From Armatimonadota bacterium (GTDB lineage Bacteria > Armatimonadota > Chthonomonadetes > Chthonomonadales > Chthonomonadaceae), in NCBI GenBank assembly GCA_028871815.1, contig JAGWMJ010000017.1, positions 1 through 43,768 on the forward strand: DNA of 43,768 bases, given 5' to 3'. A program made the position numbers and the translations under genes. Shown in pieces: positions 16,771-24,904 of this stretch. The notes beneath the pieces were generated by a model. That model made no database searches. It was given only the letters and a program-made list of their open reading frames with translations, and had not been told where the DNA came from. How positions within the stretch are numbered: the stretch's first letter is position 1; each line of letters opens with the position of its first letter.

Positions 16771-17663
16771 GCGCTCCCGGTATTGCCGTGCACATCTCGA
16801 CGGCGGCGTAAGGCCCCACCTCACCGTCCCCTATCATCAACGCATCGACGATCGTCACTGGGAGCGCGGATACTTGAATCCGCATCCGGCGGACGTTACG
16901 CTTCACCATGAGCTCCCGCCTCCGTCTTGACGCAGCGGCATTTCAGCTGCGGATTCAAGTATCCGCGCTCCCGGTATTGCCGTCACCATTCTGGCGGCAG
17001 CGTAAGGTTCCACCTCACCGTCCCCTATCATCAACTTGTCGACCATCATCACTGGGAGCGCGGATACTTGAATCCGCATCCGGCCGACGTTACGCTTCAC
17101 CATAAGCTCCCGCTGCGGCAGCTTCCGCCTCAACCCATAGGCAGCGGCATTTCATGTGCGGATTCAAGTATCCGCGGTCCCAGTATCGCCGTTCACATTT
17201 TGGTGGCCGCCTCACCGTGGGCCATCGCCCTTTGCCGATTCATCAACGCATCGACGGTCATCACTGGGAGCGCGGATACTTGAATCCGCATCCGGCCGAC
17301 GTTACGCTTCACCATGAACTCCCGCTGCGCCACCTTCCGCCTCAACCCATAGGCAGCGGCATTTCAGCTGCGGCTTCAAGTATCCGCGCTCCCGGTATTG
17401 CCGTGCACATCTCGACGGCAGCGTAGGGCCCCACCTCACCGTCCCCAGTCATCAACGGATCGACCATCGTCACTGGGAGCGCGGATACTTGAATCCGCAT
17501 CCGACGGACGTTACGGTTCACCATAAGCTCCCGCCTCCGTCTTGACGCAGCGGTGTTTTCAGATGCGGATTCAAGTATCCGCGCTCCCAGTATTGCCGTG
17601 CGCATTTTGGCGGCAGCGTAAGGTTCCACCTCACCGTGGGCCATGGCGCCGTGGCGATTCATC
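16771..17663. repeat. REP array, right part (BIME-like)
   Basis: The array resumes after the RAYT gene with a truncated inverted REP (only the GCGCTCCC end, 16771). Full forward copies start at 16860, 17054, 17266 and 17475. Inverted copies start at 16949, 17158 (GGTCCC variant), 17370 (one change in the stem, GCGGCT) and 17565. Spacers match those of the left part. The last unit decays between 17600 and 17663, before the GH27 gene. Unit lengths here are 194, 212 and 209 bp, so the frame is not kept, which argues against coding. Confidence 0.9.
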
Positions 17664-17840
17664 AACTCGTCGAGGAGCAGTCACGGTGCAACTGCCCGAC
17701 CGCTTGAAACCGCCATGTGACTGCAATCTCCCGATACAGACCGATTCCCGGCCACGGAGGAACCAGCCGCCGGCACGCGTAACCTGCGCCGTGATGGGCC
17801 GCCGGTAGCGAAACTGCCGCGGCCGTTACTGGAGGTCTTT

Positions 17841-19865
17841 ATGCGCATCGCCACTGTTCTCGCTGCCGGATTGCTAACGACCGTTCTGCTTCCGGCATCC
17901 GCCAATTCGGTACGGCCTGCCACGCAGACGCCGTCCGAGTTGACGGGCGCCACGCCGCCGGCCGGCGCCATCTGGCTCGACTCGCTGGACGTGAGCACGA
18001 TCCAGCAGGGTTGGGGCCAGCCCCACGCCGGCCAGTCGGTTGGCGGCAGCGCAATCACGCTGGGACAGATGGTGTATGCGCACGGCGTGGGTACGCACGC
18101 CCGAAGCGAGTTCAACATCCGTCTGAACGGCAGCGCGACCCGATTTGTGAGCATGGTCGGTGTGGACGCCGAGTCCGGCACGCGTGGCTCGGTGGTTTTT
18201 CAGGTATGGGCGGATGGCCTCAAGCGGGCTTCCACGCCCCTGCTCCGGGGCGGTGACCCGCCGGTTCTCGTTTCGGCGAACCTCAATGGCGCCAAAACGA
18301 TGCAGCTTGTGGTTACCGACGGCGGTGACGGCATCGACTTCGATCACGCCGACTGGGCCGGCGCCGTTCTCTATCTGAAGCCCGGAGCGAGGTTCCGGCC
18401 GACAGCCATGAAGCCCGATGTGGCGCCGCCACGCCTCATCGTTCCGGCAGAAGTCATGCGGCCCGAGATCCACTACCCGCGGATTACCGGCTGCACGCCC
18501 GGCCATCCGTTTCTCTTCCTGGTGCCGGCCAGTGGCCCGGAACCGCTTACCTACACTGCCCGCGGCCTTCCCGGCGGGCTGAAGCTGAACCGCGTCACGG
18601 GAATCATCAGCGGCGTGGTTCCGCACGCCGGCCGGTGGGTGGCCACACTCACCGTCAGCGGGCCCGGCGGCGCAGCACATGCCAGGCTTACCATCATTGC
18701 CGGCGACCACAAGTTGGCGCTGACACCGCCGATGGGCTGGAACTCGTGGAATGTGTGGGCCGGCAACGTGAATGCCGACCGGGTGAAGGCCGCGGCCGAC
18801 GCCATGTCGTCAGAGGGCGGGGCCGCGCATGCGCGATACCGGAATGGCCTTTCGGCGCACGGCTTCCAGTACGTCAACATTGACGACACATGGGAAGGCC
18901 CGCGGGACGCCTCCGGCGCGATCACCACGAACGAACGCTTTCCCGACATGGCCGGGCTGGCCGATTATGTTCACCGTAAGGGGTTGAAGCTGGGCATCTA
19001 CAGCTCGCCAGGACCGAAAACCTGCGGTGGGTATCCCGGCAGCTGGCAGCACGAACTTCAGGATGCCCAGACATATGCCTCGTGGGGCATCGACTATCTG
19101 AAATACGACTGGTGCAGCTACGGCGGTGTGGCCACCGGCGCCGGGCTGGATCGGCTTCAGAAGCCGTACCAGGTGATGCACGATGCACTGGACAGCGTGA
19201 ACCGCGACATCCTCTTCAGCCTGTGCCAGTACGGCATGGGCGATGTGTGGAAGTGGGGCGCGCAGGTTGGCGGCAACTGCTGGCGCACCACCGGCGACAT
19301 CAACGACAGCTGGGGAAGCCTCCACGGTATCTACTCTTCGCAGAACGGGCACGAAAAGTACGCCGGCCCCGGCCACTGGAACGACCCCGATATGCTGGTT
19401 GTGGGAAGCGTGGGCTGGGGCAATCCGCACCCGAGTCACCTTACACCTAACGAGCAGATCCTTCACATCTCCATGTGGTGCCTGCTCTCGGCGCCGCTCC
19501 TCATTGGATGCGACATGACGAAGATGGACAGCTTCACCCGCGCGCTGCTGACCAACGACGAGCTGATCGCCATCAATCAGGACCCGCTCGGCAAGCCGGC
19601 CGGCCGTGTCTGGACCGATGGCGAACACGACGTCTGGTCGCGCCCATTGGCGGATGGCACGCGCGCCGTTGGGCTGATAAACGCCGGCCCGGCGCCGGCG
19701 AAGATCGCCGTTACGTGGAGCATGATCGGCCTGGGCGGACGGCAGCCAGTTCGAGACCTGTGGCTGCATAAAAACGTGGGAGAGCACGATGGGGGCTACT
19801 CGGTGATCGTTCCGTCTCACGGCGCCGTGGTCCTGAAGATCGGCGGCATCCGGCGCCAGCCGTAG
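17841..19865 (+). CDS. Secreted NPCBM-GH27 alpha-galactosidase-like enzyme
   Basis: The 674-residue protein has a signal peptide (1-21). An NPCBM galactose-type binding domain follows (about 43-182, with GVGTHARSEFNIRL), then a putative Ig-like He_PIG domain (about 205-288, LTYTARGLPGGLKLNRVTG). A GH27 clan-D barrel comes next (about 295-570) and a C-terminal beta domain. The nucleophile is Asp423 in YLKYDWC and the acid/base is Asp486 in WRTTGDI. NIDDTW and GHWNDPDML are also typical. Members release alpha-galactose, alpha-N-acetylgalactosamine or beta-L-arabinopyranose from glycans. A GGAGGT site precedes the ATG. It stands alone next to the REP array. Confidence 0.88.
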   Translation: MRIATVLAAGLLTTVLLPASANSVRPATQTPSELTGATPPAGAIWLDSLDVSTIQQGWGQPHAGQSVGGSAITLGQMVYAHGVGTHARSEFNIRLNGSATRFVSMVGVDAESGTRGSVVFQVWADGLKRASTPLLRGGDPPVLVSANLNGAKTMQLVVTDGGDGIDFDHADWAGAVLYLKPGARFRPTAMKPDVAPPRLIVPAEVMRPEIHYPRITGCTPGHPFLFLVPASGPEPLTYTARGLPGGLKLNRVTGIISGVVPHAGRWVATLTVSGPGGAAHARLTIIAGDHKLALTPPMGWNSWNVWAGNVNADRVKAAADAMSSEGGAAHARYRNGLSAHGFQYVNIDDTWEGPRDASGAITTNERFPDMAGLADYVHRKGLKLGIYSSPGPKTCGGYPGSWQHELQDAQTYASWGIDYLKYDWCSYGGVATGAGLDRLQKPYQVMHDALDSVNRDILFSLCQYGMGDVWKWGAQVGGNCWRTTGDINDSWGSLHGIYSSQNGHEKYAGPGHWNDPDMLVVGSVGWGNPHPSHLTPNEQILHISMWCLLSAPLLIGCDMTKMDSFTRALLTNDELIAINQDPLGKPAGRVWTDGEHDVWSRPLADGTRAVGLINAGPAPAKIAVTWSMIGLGGRQPVRDLWLHKNVGEHDGGYSVIVPSHGAVVLKIGGIRRQP

Positions 19866-20052
19866 AGCCCTGTCGATAGTCATCCGGCGGGTTCGTGGCA
19901 TCGATGTGAGCGCTTAAGGCCCATTTGCATCTGCCGGTGCGTATAAGGCTTGATGATCGATGTTGACTGGGTGGGAGCTCTTTACCGCGCCTTGATTGCG
20001 AATGTAACTTTATGCGGGCTGTATTCCGCGGCCCTGGTGACTTGAGAATGCG

Positions 20053-20562
20053 ATGAGCGATGACTGCCTTGGCGCCAACATCACCGAAACGGCGCTGATC
20101 GGCCTGCTCCGGGCTCTCATCGAGGACCCGGTGCTGGCGGCCTACGTGGCCGAGTTCGACGCGGGCGAACAGCCGGTGGTGTGGCTGGCGTACGGGGCGT
20201 ACTTCACGTTCGCTCTGGTGAACGGCATGGCCGTCTCGCGACGACTGCCGCATGCCCGGATGCCATCGAAGTGCATGTTCGTCTGGCTCGCCGGCAACAG
20301 CTGGTACGACGAAGAGACCTGCAGGAGGCTGGTCGCTCCAACCGTCAAGAACTTCCGCGCCGCCATGAAGTCTGCGGCACGGACCGCTGCGGTATCACAT
20401 TCCGCGAATGTGACACGGAATATGGCGCAAGCCGGGTACCGGGCCATAGCCAGGCGATCCGTAAGCGCGGGTACCCTGGCGGCGCTGGACCAATGGCTGC
20501 TTGAAGTTTGCGACGCTATTCATTGTATTGCCGGGGATGTGGCCAAAACGTCCAAGCTGTAA
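20053..20562 (+). CDS. Unknown 169-residue protein
   Basis: I do not recognise this family. The protein looks alpha-helical, with four Cys and a hydrophobic central part (WLAYGAYFTFALVNGMAV, CMFVWLAGNSWYD). A basic helical stretch follows (KNFRAAMKSAARTAA) and a C-terminal helix LAALDQWLLEVCDAIHCIAG. There is no signal peptide. The Ala/Arg-rich composition fits the local codon bias. It lies between the GH27 gene and a repeat-containing gap, with no operon partner. It may be accessory DNA carried near the restriction locus, but nothing in the sequence proves a function. Confidence 0.45.
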   Translation: MSDDCLGANITETALIGLLRALIEDPVLAAYVAEFDAGEQPVVWLAYGAYFTFALVNGMAVSRRLPHARMPSKCMFVWLAGNSWYDEETCRRLVAPTVKNFRAAMKSAARTAAVSHSANVTRNMAQAGYRAIARRSVSAGTLAALDQWLLEVCDAIHCIAGDVAKTSKL

Positions 20563-20885
20563 CGGACGTTAGCGTGACGCGAGAGGGGCGGCGCATGCCA
20601 TGGCAGCGCGCGACGCTTGGTGAAATGGGACCAATAGGACCTATGAGACATATGCGGGGCCGGAACCATTCCGCTTGCTAGCCGCGGGTGCCTGAGCCTA
20701 TATGTCCTATATGTCGCATTGGTCCCATTTGGTGGACGCCCCCTCCGGCCACCGAGCCGGAACCATCCCACTGGCATTCTTCCGCCATGCGCGATCCGCT
20801 TGCTGGCAAATGCCTTGAGCGGGACCGCCCGGTTCTTCAGCTGGGCAAGTTGCCGGGCTTGCTCGCGGCCGTCACGCGCAGACTC
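20563..20885. repeat. Intergenic region with imperfect long inverted repeat
   Basis: AAATGGGACCAAT (20623-20635) is inverted exactly as ATTGGTCCCATTT at 20718-20730. The inner flanks are built of related words (ATAGGACCTATGAGACATAT and ATATGTCC-TATATGTCGC), so the arms partly pair further inward. GCCGGAACCAT occurs twice, near 20659 and 20755. The structure lies just beyond the 3' end of hsdM and could be a terminator-like hairpin or a small mobile repeat. No gene is supported here. Confidence 0.6.
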
Positions 20886-22520
20886 TCAGCGCTCCGTCGG
20901 TTCCGAATCCGCCGCCGGCAGGGCCGGCAGCCCAAGCTCCTGCAGGAAGACGTTGTGCTTTTCGGTTGCAGTCCGGATTTCATCCTCAATCTGGGATAGC
21001 TTCGCGTGGACGGCCACCAGATCGATCTCCTCTTCGACCGTCGCGGTGCTGACGTATCGGGAGATATTCAGGTTGAAGTCGTTGGCCTCGACCTCTTCCA
21101 TCGATACGCGGCGCGAATAGCGGGGCTCCTCGCGACGGTACTGGTACGTTTCGACTATTCTGGCGATGTGCTCTTCCGTCAGCTGGTTTTGCCGCTTGCC
21201 CTTCTCGAAGTGCTCCGCCGCGTTGATGAAGAGCACGTCGTCCGTCTGCCTGCACTTCTTGAGCACCAGGATGCAGACGGGGATGCCGGTGGAATAGAAG
21301 AGATTGGCTGGTAGTCCGATAACGGTGTCAATGTTCCCGTCCTTCAGGAGCTTGGTGCGGATTCGCTCCTCTGCGCCGCCTCGAAACAACACGCCGTGGG
21401 GCAGGACGATTGCCATCACACCGTTATCCGTCAGGTAGTGGAGGCCATGCAGGAGGAACGCGAAGTCGGCGGCGGACTTCGGAGCGAGACCGTAGTCCTT
21501 GAAGCGCATGTCGTCGGCCAGCGACTGGCTCGGCTCCCATCGGTAGCTGAACGGCGGATTCGCGACCACCGCATCGAAACGCGGCTTCTTCGCCGGGTTC
21601 ATCTCGCGGAGGAAGTCCCAGTCGTTGGTGAGTGTGTCGCCGTGATAGATCTCGAACTCGCTGTCCTTCACCCCGTGCAGCAGCATGTTCATGCGGGCCA
21701 GGTTGTAGGTGGTGATGTTCTTCTCCTGGCCGTAAATCTTGCCGATGCCGCGGTCGCCCATCTGGTGGCGGATATTCAGGAGCAACGAGCCGGAGCCGCA
21801 GGCGAAATCGAGCACGCTGTCCAGGCGGTCGCGCCGGCCCTGCGCCGGGTCCTGGGCGTCGAGGGTGACGATGCCGCTGAGGATACTGGATATCTGTTGG
21901 GGCGTGTAGAACTCGCCCGCCTTCTTGCCCGATCCGGCGGCGAACTGCCCGATGAGATACTCGTAGGCGTCGCCAAGCGTGTCCGTCGTAATCGTGAACT
22001 CGGAAAGCCGTTCGGCGATCCTCTGGATGACCGTGCAGAGCTTCGCGTTTTGATCCGTGTAAGCCTTACCGAGCTTTTCGGAGTTCAGCCGAATCTCTGA
22101 GAACAACCCTTGAAAGGCGCTCTCGAACGACTCGTTCTCGATGTACTCGAAACAATGCTGAAGCGTATTCAGGAGGCCGTCGCTCTGCGTTCTAGCCAGG
22201 TTCGCGATGCTCGTCCAGAGGTGTTCGGGCTTGATGACGTAATGCACCTTCGCCCGCATCTGCCGCTCGAAGACGGGCACGTCATCCGGGTGGTTGGCGT
22301 ACCACGCTGCGAGCGGCACACTCTTCGCGCCCTCCATGACCAGCGGATAGTCGGAGCCGAGCTCTCTCTGCGCCGCTGCCTCGTAGTTGTCGGAGAGGTA
22401 ACGCAGGAAGATGAACGCGAGCATGTAGTCGCGGAAGTCGTCCGCATCCATCGCTCCGCGGAGCTGGTCCGCTATGCTCCACAGTGTCTTGCCGAGCCGG
22501 TGGTTTTCTTGAGCTGTCAC
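20886..22520 (-). CDS. hsdM: Type I restriction-modification methyltransferase subunit
   Basis: The 544-residue protein is an N6-adenine methyltransferase of the HsdM family. The N-terminal helical domain (1-150) is followed by GQFAAGSGKKAGEFYTPQQI, the SAM-binding motif DFACGSGSLLL (about 238-248) and the catalytic NPPF (about 321-324) in VVANPPFSYRW. The C-terminus is a coiled-coil segment (about 500-535) that would meet HsdS. It methylates the target site as an M2S complex and also forms part of the nuclease. The GTG start at 22520 overlaps the stop of the ATPase gene (GTGA). It is the last gene of the operon, an unusual place for hsdM. Confidence 0.93.
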   Translation of the reverse strand: MTAQENHRLGKTLWSIADQLRGAMDADDFRDYMLAFIFLRYLSDNYEAAAQRELGSDYPLVMEGAKSVPLAAWYANHPDDVPVFERQMRAKVHYVIKPEHLWTSIANLARTQSDGLLNTLQHCFEYIENESFESAFQGLFSEIRLNSEKLGKAYTDQNAKLCTVIQRIAERLSEFTITTDTLGDAYEYLIGQFAAGSGKKAGEFYTPQQISSILSGIVTLDAQDPAQGRRDRLDSVLDFACGSGSLLLNIRHQMGDRGIGKIYGQEKNITTYNLARMNMLLHGVKDSEFEIYHGDTLTNDWDFLREMNPAKKPRFDAVVANPPFSYRWEPSQSLADDMRFKDYGLAPKSAADFAFLLHGLHYLTDNGVMAIVLPHGVLFRGGAEERIRTKLLKDGNIDTVIGLPANLFYSTGIPVCILVLKKCRQTDDVLFINAAEHFEKGKRQNQLTEEHIARIVETYQYRREEPRYSRRVSMEEVEANDFNLNISRYVSTATVEEEIDLVAVHAKLSQIEDEIRTATEKHNVFLQELGLPALPAADSEPTER

Positions 22521-23695
22521 GGTGTCGGTGCAGACGGCCCCCCTCGCGGGAAGTGATCGGGGTTGAAGGGAAACTTGTCCAGAAAGGAGCTAAGTATCGC
22601 CCGGAAGTATTGCTTGGTCTCGTCGCCCATGGGCACCGGCTCGAACATCGAATAGTTGCCATGGCTCAACAGATCAACAAAGCGCTGGTGAAGGATGCCT
22701 TCCGCGTCGTCGTCGGTCTGCTTTATGCACTTACCGAAATGGGTGTACCCATGGAACAGAGCCGTCTTCTCCAGGATCGTGCGCAGTTGGTTAAAGTGAT
22801 GGGTCTGGAGTGCGTCCTCCTGGGCGATGATGGCGAGTTCTTGCAGAGCGGCGATGTGGTGAAATGAAGGTGTGTCGCCAGAGAACCTGGTCAGCTTGTA
22901 TCTGCCTTTGCCCCTGTCGCGAGCTAGCACGAACTGAACCGATTTGCTGTTGAAGTGGCTCTTCAATTCGTAATGCAACACGTTGAAGAACAGGTTATGG
23001 TGGGTCGAGACTATAGCCGGGACATCGGAGTCGGATTCTCGAAATAACTGCACCAGGTGACTCGCGACGACTATTGCGTTGTGCTCGTCCAGTGATGAAA
23101 CAGGATCGTCGATGTAGATATACTTGACCCAGTCGTACGCTTCATCTCCATCAAGTACCAGCTTCACGTTTGCAAGAAACCAGCACCAGACGAAAATGTT
23201 CTGCTCACCGCGCGAAATCTTCATTGGGATCGGCACATTGTCTGTGTCGCGCTCGCGGAAGAAAGTAACGGCCGGAGGTGCCGGAACCTCTTGACCATCC
23301 GGCGTCTGTCTCTTCCGGTCATAGTTAATGGCGAAACTAAAGCCCGCATAGCGCTGGAGCAGCTCACCAATCTTGACCTCCATCTCCAGTTCGCGAACGC
23401 CGTCGAAAAAGCTCGACTCCTGGTTGAACTCGAGCACTCTATCCTGGTCTTTCTCCAGGTCGTTATCCCATGTGAACAGGTCTTCGGTGTAGGCGTTAAA
23501 GTAGAGTGTGTCGCGCTGAATAGTTCGACCGTCATCGTCTTTCCTCTGTCCCTGCGTCTTGAACTCGCTGCAGAGCCGAGTCTTGCCCGTGCCGTTGTGT
23601 GCATAGACGAGAACGAACCGCTTTGCCGAGCCTTGCTCACGGACGAAGCGAGCAGTGTCCGTCAGGTCTGCAAAGGCGTGCACGACAGGCGGCAT
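22517..23695 (-). CDS. PrrC-like ABC-ATPase anticodon nuclease candidate
   Basis: The 392-residue protein has ABC-ATPase motifs: Walker A AHNGTGKTRL (about 32-41), signature ISRGEQNIF (160-168), Walker B with D-loop YIYIDDPVSSLD (192-203) and the H-loop STHHN (230-234). This order and the DDPVSSLD string match the AAA_13/PrrC group. The C-terminal part has Arg305-x3-Glu309 and His345, a spacing close to the anticodon nuclease triad of E. coli PrrC (Arg320, Glu324, His356, as I recall it); total length is also close (PrrC 396). PrrC cuts tRNA-Lys when a phage disables the linked Type I enzyme. It lies between hsdS and hsdM, 3 bp after hsdS. A non-nuclease RM-linked ATPase remains possible. Confidence 0.6.
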   Translation of the reverse strand: MPPVVHAFADLTDTARFVREQGSAKRFVLVYAHNGTGKTRLCSEFKTQGQRKDDDGRTIQRDTLYFNAYTEDLFTWDNDLEKDQDRVLEFNQESSFFDGVRELEMEVKIGELLQRYAGFSFAINYDRKRQTPDGQEVPAPPAVTFFRERDTDNVPIPMKISRGEQNIFVWCWFLANVKLVLDGDEAYDWVKYIYIDDPVSSLDEHNAIVVASHLVQLFRESDSDVPAIVSTHHNLFFNVLHYELKSHFNSKSVQFVLARDRGKGRYKLTRFSGDTPSFHHIAALQELAIIAQEDALQTHHFNQLRTILEKTALFHGYTHFGKCIKQTDDDAEGILHQRFVDLLSHGNYSMFEPVPMGDETKQYFRAILSSFLDKFPFNPDHFPRGGPSAPTP

Positions 23696-23698
23696 CGG

Positions 23699-24904
23699 CT
23701 AGGCGCCTTTCAGAGAGGGGAAAAGACCTTGCATGAGGCCTTGCTTGTGGGTCTTGAGTGCGTCGAGCACTTTTGTTTGCCCTGAGATGAGGTCGTCGAG
23801 CGAGAGCAGACAGCCAGCGACGCCTTCCTGCTCGACCCGGTCAATCGGCGCTGACAGCTCGATATTGTTGAGCACATCCACGGACAAGCCAGGCTGGGCT
23901 TGGCCCGTCGCGAAGCGGTTCAGATTCAAGAAGTCGAGGGCGTAGTAGAGCCAAGCCGCATCCGTGGCAGCATTGGGAGTCGCAACGATGGCGTGCTCGG
24001 TGGCATGAAACTTGCCACGCGCGAGCATGACGTTTCCACAAAGGGCTCCCTGCCTGCCCACCAGTGGATAGTCGCCGTCGTGGGTATAGGTTTGCACGTA
24101 TCCGCGTAACCCGTTGCCACCGTAGCACGGATACAATTCGCCGACGGGGCGCCCTACAATGTCGCACGCGGGAACGAACGCCCCTGCTCTCATAGCGCAC
24201 AGGTTCTTAAGGGTTAACCGCGTCCACGCCCCCGCGTCGCGAAACTCCGGAAACCGGAGCCTCGGTCTGGATTCGCCCTCGCCGGGGAAAAGCTGTTGCA
24301 GCAGCCCCTTCTTGAGGTCGCGCAGCGCCTCCAGCTTCCGCCCCTGCGCCGCGATCAGTTCGTCAAGCGACATCAGGCAGTCGGCGATCTTTTGTTGCTC
24401 GGCTGGAGGCGGCGCAGGAAGGCGGAGGTCTTGTAGGGCGCTACCGGAAAGCTCTTTGAAAGTGCTGCCTGCTCCGAGGTCAATCAATTTGGGTTTCATG
24501 CACAGCAGGGAACTGTAGAGAAAATATGTCGCATTACCGGCAAACGGGATTAGACCTCGGCAACCCTGGTTGATCGCCATTGGGGATAGATTTATCGCGA
24601 GATGCCCAATGGGAGCTCGCGTCGATATAACGACCGAGCGGACAGGCAGTAACTCTGATGAGCAGTTGGCGAGTCCGAGATGACTTATCGTACGGACCGT
24701 TGCCGCGATGAATGGGCAGTCGCTCTTACCCATTTCCGCCGGCGTCAGCCACATTACGGAGCCGCGCCAGTATTCTGGCTTGGTCGTGTCGGGAGTGCCT
24801 CCCTGGGTTATGCGAGCCAATTTATGTAGCGGCGTTGATTCCCACCCCGGCGCCTGGTGGAATTCAGGGAACCGCAACTTCGGCACCAGCGGATTACTCT
24901 CCAT
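23699..24904 (-). CDS. hsdS: Type I restriction specificity subunit
   Basis: The 401-residue protein has two target-recognition domains. Each starts with a LRFPEF motif (KLRFPEFHQAPGW and RLRFPEFRDAGAW) and ends in a conserved helical spacer: PPAEQQKIADCLMSLDELI with KLEALRDLKKGLLQQLFP, and the parallel EQEGVAGCLLSLDDLI with DALKTHKQGLMQGLFP. The layout is complete, so the enzyme should recognise a two-part asymmetric site; the sequence read cannot be told from here. The ATG at 24904 overlaps the end of hsdR by 11 bp. The two recognition domains are not alike, so the halves of the site should differ. Confidence 0.92.
   Translation of the reverse strand: MESNPLVPKLRFPEFHQAPGWESTPLHKLARITQGGTPDTTKPEYWRGSVMWLTPAEMGKSDCPFIAATVRTISHLGLANCSSELLPVRSVVISTRAPIGHLAINLSPMAINQGCRGLIPFAGNATYFLYSSLLCMKPKLIDLGAGSTFKELSGSALQDLRLPAPPPAEQQKIADCLMSLDELIAAQGRKLEALRDLKKGLLQQLFPGEGESRPRLRFPEFRDAGAWTRLTLKNLCAMRAGAFVPACDIVGRPVGELYPCYGGNGLRGYVQTYTHDGDYPLVGRQGALCGNVMLARGKFHATEHAIVATPNAATDAAWLYYALDFLNLNRFATGQAQPGLSVDVLNNIELSAPIDRVEQEGVAGCLLSLDDLISGQTKVLDALKTHKQGLMQGLFPSLKGA

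Noticed and set aside
15288-17663. CRISPR-like array of regular repeats
   Set aside because: The repeats alternate in orientation and the spacers are themselves conserved between units, unlike CRISPR spacers. No cas gene is near. The element is a REP hairpin with a RAYT.
20053-20562. Antitoxin or toxin role for the unknown gene next to the restriction locus
   Set aside because: No partner gene overlaps it and no toxin fold motif is visible.
20520-20777. Minus-strand frame with TYRTY and SHRSYWSH strings
   Set aside because: These are translations of the word-built inverted repeat and typical of spurious proteins.
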